Source: Reticulitermes speratus
Lineage: Eukaryota > Arthropoda > Insecta > Blattodea > Rhinotermitidae
Direction of reading: 5' to 3'
Length of the DNA stretch: 64,000 nucleotides
Assembly: GCA_021186555.1 (NCBI GenBank)
Contig: JAJKFL010000005.1
Coordinates: forward strand, 41,009,135-41,073,134
In this document: piece after piece, positions 25,246-36,800 of the stretch
How the letters are laid out: each line of letters starts with the position of its first letter
How positions within the stretch are numbered: position 1 is the stretch's first letter
Notes under the pieces: model-generated
The model's database searches: none
What the model saw: the letters and a program-made list of their open reading frames with translations, nothing else
What the model was told of the DNA's origin: nothing
Program-made: the position numbers and the translations under genes

Positions 25246-25510
25246 CAAAGACTTTTTTTTTGCTGTGGCGTCACAGTCCAGCGCCGGCGTAGGTCGCCTC
25301 ATTGTTGAAGTTTCTAGATCACACACAATTAGACACACACAAGCGCGCGCGCGGTAGGACTCCTCTGAATGAGTGATCAGCCCGTCGCAGAGGCCTCTAC
25401 TTACACAACACAAGACACGAACATCCATGCCCTCAAATGGATTCGAATCCTCTGTCCCAGTATTCAAGTGGCCTCAGACCTACGCCTGGCCACCGTGTTG
25501 GGCCAAAGAC
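25246..25510 (-). mobile_element. SINE-D, tRNA-derived
   Basis: The minus strand has an A-box-like TGGCCAGGCGTAGG near 25490 and a B box GGATTCGAATCC near 25445, a CA/CG-rich middle, and an A9 tail ending at 25253. Seven-base direct repeats CAAAGAC flank it (25246-25252 and 25504-25510). The B-box-to-tail length and A tail fit a complete insertion of about 250 bp. Both overlapping open frames are artefacts of the repeat. Confidence 0.68.
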
Positions 25511-25684
25511 ACTTAATAAATCCTCTGAAATGTACCAAATTCAAAAATTTGCGAAAAACACTAACAACACAAATTTGCATGCATGAAGAAATTTAGAACA
25601 GATTAAATTCAGAGAATGCCTGCTACCTTTCGGTCCACAATCTTTTGTCTTCCCGCTGGTTATCTAAAGACATAAAGGTTGAAA
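25511..25684. other. Spacer between repeats
   Basis: No feature seen. Confidence 0.3.
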
Positions 25685-26115
25685 TACGAGTATACAGAAC
25701 TTTACACTTGCCTGATGCTATATGGCTATGAAACTTCGTCTCCCATATTGAGAAAAGGATATATGCTGAAAGGGTTTGAGAAGAGGGATGCTGAACAAGA
25801 TATCTGGGTGCAAGAGGGAGGAATTAACGGAAGGGTGGATAAAACTGCATAATGGGGAGCTTCATGCTCTTCTTCGCCAGAGATTCTTAGGGTGATACAA
25901 TTAAGCAGGACGATACTTGCAGGCCATATGGCACACATAAGAGAGGAGATAAATACTCGTACATATGTAGTTTTGATGGGAAACCCTGAAAGACATCACT
26001 TTGAAGACCTAGACTGCATAGTAAGGACAAACTGCAAACGTTAAAACCGGCAGAAGCCCTACGCAATAGACAAAGGAAAACAATCAGAAAGCAACTACGT
26101 TCCATTTAAAATTTC
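25685..26115 (+). mobile_element. LINE L2 post-RT relic
   Basis: With frame changes, the plus strand reads LLYGYETSS (near 25715), KGFEKRDAEQDIWVQEGG, WGASCSSSPEILRVIQLSRTILAGHMAHIREE and then GNPERHHFEDLDCIV. These correspond in order to the LYGCET, VLRKIFG.KRDE, L..LYSSP.IIRVIKSRR.RWAGHVARMGE and GKPEG.RPLGRPRRRWED blocks of the family. It is the best colinear copy of this region in the window but is riddled with frame changes and stops. Confidence 0.65.
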
Positions 26116-26281
26116 ATACTTCCTTTAGATAATATTACAAACATCAGTCACACTGTGTTTACGCATTAGGGGACTAAATTCCAACATATATGACTATGAC
26201 TAATTAAATGTTCTAATACTCTATCTGTATAACTTTTGTCGGTTCTGTGCTATTTTCATCTTCTTCTCACAGACGATAACC
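26116..26281. other. Spacer
   Basis: No feature seen. Confidence 0.3.
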
Positions 26282-26481
26282 TGGTGAAGTTAACCTTGAT
26301 TTCAGGCTTCCGCCGCGATGTTGATGAAATCTGCGGTCTTCTGGGGCATTACGTGGCGTCGTGTGGACCTACTCGGACTCTTGTCCCGTGAGGATGGAAC
26401 TGATACGTTGTCCCGAAACGTCGGTAATCAATTACCACACGACGCCGCGTAATACCCCAGAAGACCGCAGATGGTGAAGTT
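26282..26481 (+). mobile_element. Palindromic element with 11-bp direct repeats
   Basis: TGGTGAAGTTA occurs at 26282-26292 and 26471-26481 and brackets a 178-bp insert. The insert has inverted arms at about 26329-26366 and 26435-26471 that differ at only two positions. Between them lie GTGAGGA (26388-26394, one change from the hammerhead CTGAGGA form), a GGAAC/GTTGTCC pairing region, GAAA (26415-26418) and GTC (26420-26422). It starts with TTCAGGCTTC near 26301, also seen at 8410. It is the freshest member of the group represented by 9690-9915 and 18886-19075. Overlapping open frame 26349-26621 is an artefact. Confidence 0.6.
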
Positions 26482-28136
26482 ACGTTTCTTGCGCGAGAGG
26501 TAAATTTATTTTGCCCAATTATATATATTAACGCCTTTACAATCGCGCAAATATCGCAAATTCCAACTGGAACGTGGTGACCAAGATAAACATCGCTGCC
26601 CTGCCAGGAATGGGGTCTCACAGACAGTCATACTACTGACTGAGGTACCCGAAATCGGTTTACATTTTGACTATAAAATAAGTGAGCGACGTGACATCTG
26701 TTACTTTCTCACAACAGGCTGGCTTCTCAGTCTTTCAGTTAAGTTGCTAATCAGCCTTTCGGACAATTAGTCAAGTAATCATTCGGTGGTTTAGTCTGTC
26801 AATAACTTAGTCGGTTATTCAAAGAGTCTATCATGCAGTCTGGTCAGTCAGCTAGTTCCATAGACCGTTATCGTTCAAAATGTGTTTCACGGGACCCTAG
26901 TGTTCTGCCGGCGAAAATAAAATGTTGCGCCAAGAATTATTCCATTATAATGAAATCGGTTAATATAATTTTGATAAATCCAATTTCACTTTTTAGTTTT
27001 CTCCCCATCTTTGTGCACAGTCGATGCTTGTATATGTTCAGTGTATGTCACCAATAAGAAAACTTCATTCTTCATAATAGTGCATAAAAATACCTATCTA
27101 ATTTACTATAAAAATTTATTTTTTTTAAATATTTGTTTCGTTCTTGCATCTACAATTTTAGTTTACAGGATTTCCTCAAAAATACAGATTTATTTGCAAG
27201 GGTATTACAGATATTACAGATAACAAATTTTCGTGATTATCGCTCCAGACTATCAGTTTCTCCGTTATTGAGACAATTATTTTCAACGTTATGTCTGTTA
27301 AATTTTGAAGAAATAAATCATTTCAGTTACATAAAATTTGACATTCGACATACATTTCACGTTTACAAGACAATTGGCCTGTAGAAAGAAGTCGATGACA
27401 TACCTGATTCCAGAAAGCGCAAATTAATACACTGAACCGCAAGACTGGCATCTTTGTGTATTTTCTTATTACTCTTACCTTGAAACGACTCACTTTACTA
27501 GCTACTTGTGTTCACAAGATAATGAATTTCTTCTAGTTTTATTACACTTATATTAGTATTATTATTATTATTATTATACATTCCTTTGAGGACATTCATG
27601 ACGCGGTAAATTAATGAACTATTCGCATATTGCCGCGAGCACGGAGTTCCACTCCCAGTGCTAAGCAGAGACTTCAAAGAAACCTTCCAATTGCATAATA
27701 GGCCTTGCTCCCTTATGTGTGCCTTGTACAAGCACGTCAAATGAAAATAAGATCAAGAATATTGACATAACTGTAGCTGTTGTACTAGGAGTGGCGATAG
27801 TTCTGTAGAATTTCATAAAAAGGCACTTTCTGTGCTTTTAATTTCCCACACTAACTAAAAAGAAAGTATTGTACTGGTACCGAAAAATAAAATAAGAATA
27901 ATTTAATGACGTACATTCAAATTTTGAGGTTTCACTTACGCCTAATTACCCCAAAACTAAAATAATAAATTAAAATAATTCAGAATCGCTTTCTGAATTA
28001 TTCTGAAATATTTCTGAATTCCTGTCAGAATTTAAGGTAGTCTATTGTGACAAAATTAATTAAAGATGGATTTTAAGCACTCTGATACCATAGAAGTTCA
28101 GCGTGAAAAATAATAATTTAATACTTCTATATTTGC
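26482..28136. other. No gene; simple-sequence relics
   Basis: 26715-26850 holds spaced repeats of AGTC/TCAGT-like words, probably a decayed tetranucleotide array. A TTA run lies at 27550-27577, and TTCTGAA words cluster at 27985-28030. Nothing else is recognised. Confidence 0.4.
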
Positions 28137-28445
28137 AGATTCTTCTTTTTTTTGCGTGGTGAGGGGCCCCGCAGCAGATACTACGGACGCACCTCAGCCT
28201 TAAGGCTTTTTGTTCAATCCCCTGTGATGAAGATAAGCAGTTTTTTTACCAAGATTTGCAATTAATGGAGCACCAGTGGAATGAAATTGACATAGGAAAC
28301 CGACAACTCGGAGAAAAACCTGTCCCAGTGCCACTTTGTCCACCATAAATCTCACATGGACTGACCCGGGATCGAACCCGGGCCTCCGCGGTGAGAGGCC
28401 GGCGACTAACCGCCTGAGCCATGGCACGGCCTAGATTCTTCTTTT
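28137..28445 (-). mobile_element. SINE-B, full copy with target duplications
   Basis: AGATTCTTCTTTT is present at 28137-28149 and 28433-28445, bracketing a 283-bp insert. On the minus strand it opens with GGCCGTGCCATGGC, an A box TGGCTCAGGCGG, and a perfect B box GGTTCGATCCC inside a CCCGGG.../...CCCGGG T-stem. The body follows (GATTTATGGTGGACAAAGTGG, TTTTTCTCCGAGTTGTCGG), ending in a short A-rich tail. It is the reference copy here for the relics at 4433, 20610 and 40225. Pol III transcription of a live copy would start near 28432. Confidence 0.85.
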
Positions 28446-28924
28446 GATACCCATCGGAGCTCAGTGGCTTTGAAATAAACTAATCTTGCCCCATACTAAA
28501 ATTAATTTTCCATTTCTGTAAAGGAAGAGAAAGACGAATAAAGAACATTACATATAATACAGCTTCCTGAATTGTATTTACTTCTCTCTTGCGTTTTATG
28601 TATCCATTTGGCGTATTTAGATAAAAATAAATTCCAAAATTATAAGACATTCATCATATCTCCGCATTCTTTTCAGCTCAGCAGAACGCACGAAATTGGG
28701 CACAAAACCTATGTCTGTATGTCTATTGTTTTCAAGAAGATTATAAATAGACGCGCCTTGGATCATTAGGCCGCTGTAAAGTGCTGTTGTTTTGGTGATT
28801 AAATCGAAAAGGATAAGATAAGCTTCATTCGTGGCACTCGAAAAGGAAGCAAGAAATGTATACGGAATCTTCTCTGAACACTTGAATCAACGGAACTGAA
28901 CATCTTGTTGTAAGTGTTTGGAAA
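28446..28924. other. No recognisable feature
   Basis: No gene or repeat recognised. Confidence 0.35.
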
Positions 28925-29316
28925 TCTACCGCCAATTATCTAACTAACTAACTAACTAATTATCTGAGTGCGAAAGTAAAAAATATACGTAATGCTTCAG
29001 GGAATTTCTTGCAAGTCGATAGCTGTGCTCCTGCTTAAGAAGTGCCCGCCTTTTATGGAAACCCAAAACTCATTATAACGTTCTGCACCCTAACCTAGGC
29101 CAAATCCATCCATTCCACAGCTCGACATCTTACTTCTCAAAGATCCATTTTAAAATAATTTCCCATCTACGCTTAAGTCTTCCAGGTCTCATTCTTGTTG
29201 TTTCTCCGAATACAATTTTGTGTGCATTTTTTAAATTCCGTGCATTCTAGATGCCCCACCCGTACCATATTTTACCTGTAAAGTATAAATTATGAAGCTT
29301 GTCATTTAATATTCCT
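28925..29316 (-). mobile_element. LINE L2 relic, interrupted by a younger LINE
   Basis: On the minus strand, KRRWE then a KMDL-like block, VEWMDLAQ and a KAG-type end mark the L2 tail. CTAACTAACTAACTAA at 28932-28947 is its terminal repeat. The relic runs up to the insertion point of the LINE at 29317-30602, and older flanking sequence resumes at 30603. The host relic is therefore older than the guest. Confidence 0.6.
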
Positions 29317-30602
29317 TGTACGATATCTGTCTCTGTTTCTGGAAGAGACTATCCAGGAAAAGTAATAATGTGGTAGTTTTTCCATTTGCTTTCCACATCG
29401 CAGTACAGCAGCCGTTCAGACCACTCTGGTCACGCCTGTTGCTACACGATCATGAACCATCTCGAGCATCATTTGCTCTGTGCTTCATGTCGCTACTGAT
29501 GTCGCTGCTTCCGGCATCAGAGGAGTTTTTATTCGGTTTCCCATCTCCTAGGCATCTCTCTTCGTCTGGTTCCTACCGTCTTGATTTGTCCGGCTTGGGA
29601 GACCCTACTGGTAGCAATGCTACCGCCCGCTTAGCTCTCAGGGTCACTGGAACTCACAAGCCCCTCTACCACGGCAAGGTGAAGATACCAACAAAGGGGA
29701 TTCTGTTCAACTTATACAGCGAGTACCTTACCAAGGAAGCTCTTGAAGGGTTTGGAGACTTCAAAATAGGAGGACAAGTAATTCGTACTGTGAAATATGC
29801 AGATGACCTTGTGCTACTGGCTAGGGAAGAAAAGGTGCTACAGGGCATGATTGATAGACTAATTGAAATTGGAAGACGCCATGGAATGGAAATGAATGTT
29901 GGAAAAACTAAAGTAATGAAAATCTCAAGGCAACCATCCCCAATGAAAATTATGATAGATCAAAAACAAGTGGAGAATGTGGAATATTTCAATTATTTGG
30001 GTAGCATCATAACAAGTGATGCAAGGTGTACACGGGAAATTAAATCCAGAATTGCCATGGCAAAAGCAGCAGTCAACAAGAAGAAGAATCTTTTCACCAG
30101 CAAACTGGACTTAAATTTAAGGAAGAAACTAGTAAAGTGCTACATTTGGAGTATAGCTTTGTATGGTGCTGAAACGCGGACACTTCGGAAAGTAGATCAG
30201 AAGTATCTGGAAAGTTTTGAAATGTGGTGCTGGAGAAGAATGGAGAAGATCAGTTGGACCGATCGTGTGAGAAATGAAGAAGTATTACACAGAGTCAAGG
30301 AGGAGAGGAAAATCCTACATACAATGAAAAGAAGAAAGGCTAACTAGATTGGTCACATCTTGCGTAGAAACTGCCTTCTGAAACACGTGATTGAAGGAAA
30401 GTTAGAAGGAAGGATAGAAATGACGGGACGACGAGGAAGAAGACGTAAGCAGCTACTGGATGACCTTAAGGAAAAGAAAAGATACTGGAAATTGAAAGAG
30501 GAAGCACTAGATCGCACCCTGTGGAGAACTCGCTTTGGAAGAGGCTACGGACCTGTCGTAAGACAGACTACAGAATAAATGAATGAATGTACGATATCAG
30601 TC
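29317..30602 (+). mobile_element. LINE copy (lineage L1), internally deleted, with duplications
   Basis: TGTACGATATCTGTC at 29317-29331 and TGTACGATATCAGTC at 30588-30602 are a 15-bp target duplication with one change. The insert consists of about 365 bp without reverse-transcriptase similarity (29332-29695), then the last third of the reverse transcriptase and the post-RT region, ending in a TAAATGAATGAATG-type tail. The 5' part includes a block reading DLSGLGDPTGSNATARLALRVTGTHKPL, which I associate with the 5' region of arthropod LINEs. Because one duplication brackets both parts, they were inserted together: an internally deleted or chimeric reverse transcript. Confidence 0.75.
29696..30578 (+). 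pseudogene. LINE reverse transcriptase, C-terminal part
   Basis: One continuous frame encodes GILFNLYSEYLTKEALEGF, then KYADDLVLLAREE with the catalytic YADD (29796-29807), then NVGKTKVMKIS and EYFNYLGSIITSD. LYGAET marks the end of the polymerase, followed by MWCWRRMEKISWTDRVRNEEVL and a basic tail with HILRRN and FGRGYGPVVRQTTE. The frame is broken by one stop at 30345-30347 (TAG), where the copy at 38318-39028 has TGG (Trp). The fingers and palm motifs upstream of YADD, any endonuclease and ORF1 are absent, so the product cannot be active. The open frame extends 5' to 29316 only because the unrelated 5' part happens to stay open. The product would be a non-LTR retrotransposon polymerase that primes on nicked target DNA. 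Confidence 0.85.
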
Positions 30603-31345
30603 AGCACGAAACACTGTTTTCAGGATCCCGTTGCATAGAAACTGACTATAAACTACTATCTACGGATTGGAGTCGGTGGATCGGAAAGCCACGATGAAGT
30701 TATTGGAGAGGGGTTGACGAGAAAGCCTATGCTGGACCGAATGGAGCCTAGACCCGCTCAGTAGATTACGGGGGGGGGGGGGGGGCTGTGGCAGTTTGTG
30801 CATGAGTCCTTCCTGTATGTGCTTTTGAAGTTTCTTTGAAGCACACGTCACAAGCAAGATCCTACACATAGAAATGTGAAGTAGATAAAATAGGGAGGGG
30901 ATTTGACGTTAAAGATGGGGAGGAAGGATTTTCGATAACACAAGAAGAGATGCAAGCAATTGAAAGGTTGATAGACGCAGAATTGCGGGATGTTGGGGTC
31001 AATATTCGCTCCAGTATTTTTAGTGACAACAACAAATTGCTCTTTTCGAAGTTAGCCTGCAATATTATAAAGGATTGGAACTGATTTCCTGGTCTTCTAA
31101 TTTAAACCGAATTAAAAACAAGCAAAGAAAGATTTCTGAAAGGCCCATAGAAACACGTAAGTGCATTTTGTATTAATAATGTATTTCATGCATTTCTTTT
31201 ACTGCAGTGTATTTACCCTACGTTAAATACATTTATGCGCATAAGTCTGTTAGTCCAAATATTAAGTGGTTGTCTAACCCCTTGGAGTAGTCCTTCAGAA
31301 CGTATATCTAAGCACTTGTAACAATGATCGACTCATTATACCGTT
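30603..31345. other. No gene; G16 homopolymer
   Basis: A run of 16 G lies at 30770-30785. The start (30603 onwards) probably continues the older LINE relic interrupted at 29317. Nothing else is recognised. Confidence 0.4.
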
Positions 31346-31665
31346 GCTTCTTTGGACACTGTCCGCTTTCTGAGGCTTTACTAATACACACAACGTTTCG
31401 GAGGCTGAATCGTCCTTCTTCTTCAGGTGGAAGAAAAATTTGGGACAACCGAAACAGTTGGGCACGTCACAACGTTTCTGAGGCTGAGTTTGCCCCTCGT
31501 CTTTATGTGGACCGAGGAAAGGCATAACGTACCCTGGAGGTCCTTTACAAAAGCCCATTTAATGCCACAACCAGAGTAGTTTCTTCCCTTTTCCCGTTTC
31601 ACTTGACGATGGAGGCAGATATATCCTGCGAAACATTATGTGTATTACGTATACGTCCGACAATG
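31346..31665. repeat. Cluster of three hammerhead-like motifs
   Basis: Three related motifs fall within 260 bp. On the minus strand (31389-31430), CCAC-CTGAAGA, a hairpin with GAAGG/CCTCC, GAAA, CGTT and GTG form a plausible core with a 3-bp stem I. A second minus-strand copy at about 31458-31506 has a changed core but keeps GAAACGTTGTG. On the plus strand (31591-31643), CAC-TTGACGA, the hairpin GCAGATATATCCTGC, GAAACATTAT and GTG is one base away from the core. Such clusters fit tandem or inverted pseudo-LTR pieces of ribozyme-bearing retroelements. Open frames 31295-31558 and 31324-31527 are artefacts. Confidence 0.45.
31389..31430 (-). ncRNA. Candidate hammerhead-like motif
   Basis: On the minus strand: CTGAAGA (31420-31426), one extra A, a stem II of about four pairs (31400-31418), GAAA (31396-31399), ACGTT with T (31392) as the cleavage-site base, and stem I CAC/GTG (31427-31429 with 31389-31391). 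The short stems make activity uncertain. Confidence 0.4.
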
Positions 31666-32074
31666 GACAATGCCCAAACAAATAAGTGTCTTCTTGGGAA
31701 GTTAATAATTAAGAAATATTGAGTATTTACGAGTTAATTGGACAATTTCTAGAATACAGGCTGATATAATTACACGTCTGCATGAGGCCCCACATTTCGG
31801 GTTCCCCAGATCATCTAGTTGTATATCAGAGTTTCATAATTTTTATTCACTATCATCATCCTTCCTGATTCAATTCCTGGCAGGTAACATTCCCGCCCTG
31901 GTATTCTATATATCTATATCCGTTGTATTTTTAATGCTATGCAAATGTTGATTATGTCATTGTCTATTCTATTCATTTGTGTTACCCACTTTCATGTGTA
32001 ATCACCTATACCACATAGAACTAAAAAATATAATTTATTTCATTATGTAGGGGTCATAATACTCGTATTTTAGT
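31666..32074. other. No recognisable feature
   Basis: No gene or repeat recognised. Confidence 0.35.
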
Positions 32075-32290
32075 CAGTAGAGTGACTGGAGTATGGAGTG
32101 GAAAACTGGAGTTCGAATCTCGCCAAAAGTAGGGATCCTTTCTTTCCCATTGCGCCCAACATGGTCCTAGCGCCCAACCAAATTCTTATAAAAATAGGAT
32201 GGTAAGAAAGAGTGTATCAACCTATCACTCCTTCTCGGGACGTCACCATAGCAAGGTTTTTAGTTATGCTAAGGAGAATCTTTGAATTTC
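32075..32290 (+). mobile_element. Possible tRNA-derived SINE, worn
   Basis: TAGTCAGTAGAGTGACTGG at about 32073-32091 resembles an A box region, and GAGTTCGAATCTC at 32110-32122 resembles a B box about 30 bp later. The segment then runs 170 bp without further landmarks. No second copy is seen in the window, so this is a weak call. Confidence 0.35.
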
Positions 32291-33540
32291 GTTATCAAAA
32301 CATATTCTTCATCGTTATTTAATCAGCCGTGTATTAATATCAATTTTAAAATATTTTCCTCAGCACTTTAGTTTCAAACAGCTGCAATGTTACATCCTCT
32401 TACAGGAAAATATGAAATTCCACACACAGTTTAAAAGAATAGTATTAGAATATTCGGAGCTCTACGTTTTCGATAAACCAGACGAGGAGAGAAGATTCCA
32501 AAATATATGAGAATAAGAAATTAAGGCATATAATCTACATTACGCTTCATGGTGAATAGCATCTTAATCCGTAAACGTGCCGGATTTGTCGCTTTTACAC
32601 GTGACTTATTACGTACGTCGATATTATGATTGTATCCCATAATATTATAAGGAAATTTCGGCATATGCTTACCTTTCTCTGCATTTATTTCTAACCTCAC
32701 ATACAGTGTACTTGTTTGAGACTCGCATGAAATGACAGACTGTAACAGACGTGGTTCTGCGAGCAATTCTGAAGCGTGTCTCTCTGCCACAACAGACGTA
32801 TAAATTTAACGATCTCATTACGAAACGAAGCCGTGTTCTGTGGTTTCTGACAGCCGATAGCATGGATGCATCGTCGCAATAGACAGGCTGCAATTTATGT
32901 GTAATATTTGTGCTGTCGTGGATCCTAACCTTGAATCACAGACTGAAAAACTCGTCGAAGCTCTTCGAACACTGCCTCAGTGTTTCATGAAACACTTTGG
33001 TGAAACGGCAAATGTTTGACGGATGACCATTTTGAATATTGATTGACTACACGGAATTTTTCAATGTTTCTCTCTTTCGGACACGACAGAACTACAAATA
33101 CAGAGTTTGTGTAAGTCATAATGCGGCAGGTTTCGAACCAAAGTCGTCGCTAGCAGTACACAGCTAATGAAATGCATGATCATTCACGTTCACAATAACA
33201 AGGCTGGTATCAGACCATTTTATCAGAATCACTAACAAAGTTTCTAATACTATTGAATGTTGATGTCACTAGTTTTTGAGTGCAAATTTCACCTATTACT
33301 AAATTAATTACAGGAGCATATCAAACACAAAACAAATTATATCTATTTTTATTTTGTTTTAACCTGGTATAATTCGGTCCCTCGGCATCATTTTCAGAGA
33401 CAATTCTAACGCTATTGAATTTTGCATAGAATTGCATTTCATATTCTCATTTTATTATCGGCTACGTGTATGCAGACAGACAATCTGCAAATAGCCAACA
33501 ACACTAAAGTAATAATAGACTACACAAGACAACACTTTAA
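32291..33540. other. No recognisable feature
   Basis: Overlapping minus-strand frames at 32521-32893 share no motif with known proteins. Nothing else seen. Confidence 0.35.
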
Positions 33541-33858
33541 CAGTGTATACAAAAGGTCAAAGTATATCAAGACCTGTACAAGCCCTGAGGGCTCCAGGAG
33601 GTTGAAGCTCCCAGAATTTCTAGACAATCGGCACATGAAGGTGGTAAGATTGTCAGCCCTACGCACCGGTCGCCTTTGCCACCCCAAGAAATATTCCTGG
33701 TACTCATTTCTGTTAGAGGCTTATTCGAATCCAGGGCCATTATGTCAATGAAAAATTCCAGTGACACCATCGGGAATCGAACCCGCGACCTTCCGGCTTG
33801 TAGCGCAGTGTTTCAATCAACTGCGCCACCGCATTTCCCCTTAGCAGTGTATATAAAA
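33541..33858 (-). mobile_element. SINE-A copy 2 with target duplications
   Basis: CAGTGTATACAAAA (33541-33554) and CAGTGTATATAAAA (33845-33858) bracket a 290-bp insert and differ at one base. On the minus strand the A box TGGCGCAGTTGA lies at 33817-33828 and the perfect B box GGTTCGATTCC at 33773-33783. The same body as at 17657 and 54268 follows. Open frames on both strands here derive from the SINE. Confidence 0.88.
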
Positions 33859-36800
33859 TTTTTTTAAATTAAGATATATTGAGATGAATTTAATTAGTGT
33901 AATTTTATTAAAAATCCCGCCCACAGCTAAGTATTACGATTGCTTCTGAATATTATGCGGGTGGATCGAAATACATATGGCTAAAACAGAATACAGCATT
34001 TTAATGCGGCTCGTATTGTATTTGACGATTTCGTGTAGATCATTTTTTTATCAGTTTACAATATTTACACTAATAGGTAATTAAGATAAAACATGCTGAC
34101 AGAATTGTCTGACAGGATAATTAATAATAACTTACATGACAGTTTTATTACAAAATACATTGCAATTAAATTACATTCATGCAATACTATTTGCTTTAAA
34201 TTATTTAATCTACGTTATTTTTAACGTGAATATAAATGGTCATCCAACGTAAAGAATAATAAGAGAAGAATTATTAACACAGACATTAACATAACGGTAT
34301 GTATAGAAATAGGACTTTATATAAGAACAGAATATACCTTGACGTCATTGCGAGGGAAAGGTAAAGGTAGGGAAGCTTCAGGCAAGCGTAAAATTGCTTC
34401 TTTTCCTCACCTAACCCCAGTAGTAGAAAGAAGCCAATATCAAGGACTTCTACCTTCCTCCAGATAAAGCAAGAGAGAGAGAGGGGGAGAGAGAGAGACA
34501 GACAGAAACGAATAGAAGCATCTAGCCAAAATGGAAGCGTAGGTATACCGTACAAAGTAAAGGATACCTCCTTCCCAAATATTCATGTGGGTTGGCGGCC
34601 TCACCGAGATCATTTTCAACAGTTCAAACAACATCGTGACTCACGGAAACTAAGCCTTTGGATAAATTTAGAAGCCAAGGCAAATCCCTGGTCTCTAGAG
34701 ACAGGTTAAGTATTCTGACGAACACTAGATATATTTTATTTCATAAAGGGCTAAGCAAAGTCTCCGAAGAAAACCGCAGCATAGAGAAATTTGAATTTAA
34801 ACAGAACACTTGTCGGAAGAATACAATAAGTATAATTCAACATAATTTCTTGGTAACCTGTATGGTGAACCTTCATGACAGACGAACTAAATGGCTCTAA
34901 GCCATTTGTTAGAGTTTGGCCAAAGCTAGGAGCAAATCGCTTTCACAGAGATAGCGATGGCGGACTGAAGAACAAAACAAAACAAAACAAATTCCCTGCC
35001 CTTGCCATCTCATATACAGAGTGGGCCCAGCCGCCAGCTCCACTAGGCCCTTCACGGCAAAAATCAAACAAATTACCTAACACTTGAAAATGGTGAGCTT
35101 TATCTAACAGCTTGTATTTCCTCAGATCATGAAGAAATTTACCAATCTCATGAAAACAAAGGTTTTATCCTATTATCATGTTCAAAAGTAATAATTCATC
35201 ATTAGCCACTATACCAGTTTAACGCAGCCCACACAATCATTCCTTCGTCTAAAATTAATAATATTAAAATAAGATTAAAACATCGTCACCTGTTCCCGAT
35301 AGCTTAAGCTGTTCTTAATATATGGGCAGCCTATTTCTCTTTCATTAGAATCAAATACAAGTATACGTCAAATAAAAGACAAAATGGTTACTTAACGGTA
35401 CAGTTTCAATTGCCCAAGGTATTTTACAGAATAGTGTAAAATGATAAGTGTAACAGAAATTCAAAAAATTATCAAGGAAGTGATTCTGTGGAGGATAATT
35501 CGAATCCTGAGAGAGTCTCTAAGCCAGCACCTCCTGAATACGTATCAGAAACTTATCTTAAGCAGAAGTTTTACCAATCAACGTTGAAATTCCTTTTTCT
35601 ATCACATAATAGATAACACGAATTCACATGGTGGTTCTTTAATGACTTTGTACCGCGACCGCCTTCCATCAATTATACATACGTGTATTCTAACATCAAA
35701 GCGCCGGTTACTAATCCTTTCTGTTAACTTGTGTTTATAGACATACAATTATATGTTCTATTCTGATAGAAAGTATACAATATGCTCTCCTGAGAGTGGT
35801 ACGACGAGCAAACAAGAGAAGTTTTAGAGAAAAATTTAGTCATTTAAACTGTCTTACAGCCATAGCCCTTCTCTTCTGATCCTCCACTTAAATGCTACCT
35901 GTGGCCATATACCTTTGATTCACTGTGAAAGACCATGGGAGACCAACAGTGGGAGAAACAGTTCGTAAGCTAGTGTAGAAGAGAACATTCTGGTATACGC
36001 CCCACTGAACAACACAGTTCTAGATGCCCCAACCCATCTCCTCTTGTTGTTTCGGCAAGGCAACGCCTCGTTGAACCCCATTTAACGCTTTTTAAGCGGA
36101 AATCAAGAACTGGGTGCGTACTTCTTCCATTCACTTTAATCTTCTGTTCTTGCTGTTTTCCTTCAGTAGGCACTTGGTCTTTTGTCGAGCTTTACAAACA
36201 CGTTGGAAAGTTGGTTCACTTGCTCTTCTGGTTTTTTATAGGTTATTTAACTTGTTATCCAAAATATCGACTGAATGTCATTAAACTAAAATGCATGTTT
36301 CATGAAAATTGGGAAATGTAGTTTCCATACAGTGAACAATAAAAACAGATTTTGATTGCAATATGCAATGCGTAGAAAATATAAGTGGGAAATGATTGAA
36401 CTTCTAATTAACGTGAGCAGTTTCAACATTCCCCTTTGGTGGAAACTGGAATCTACGCAGCATTTCTCCGACCAATTTCTCCCTGCACGCACTGCTTGAT
36501 ATATCTCCCTTACAACAAAATTACTACTAAATGGAAATATGTATATAAACATTTCACATAGCTTACTAGTAACGTGAGCATTTGCGTAATGCTTTAACCT
36601 TCTTAAACCAGAATTTAATATAAGACTATGCCTATTTCACATCACAGTACACCTTTCCACCCTTCGACAGCATTCTGAAATTTACTATGAACAGAATTCA
36701 AACCCCGTTTTCCAAGACCCTGCATAATGTGATGTGAATGTACGATCCCAAAGAATCTGCCCAATCCACACAAAATCCCGCAGGACCTTCTAAACTGAAG

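Noticed and set aside
28380-28430. Possible functional tRNA gene
   Set aside because: A and B boxes are present, but the anticodon arm and acceptor stem do not fold as a tRNA and it is the head of a SINE with target duplications.
35970-36173. Possible LINE RWLGHVLRM block
   Set aside because: Only a faint likeness over about 20 residues and no neighbouring LINE blocks in order.
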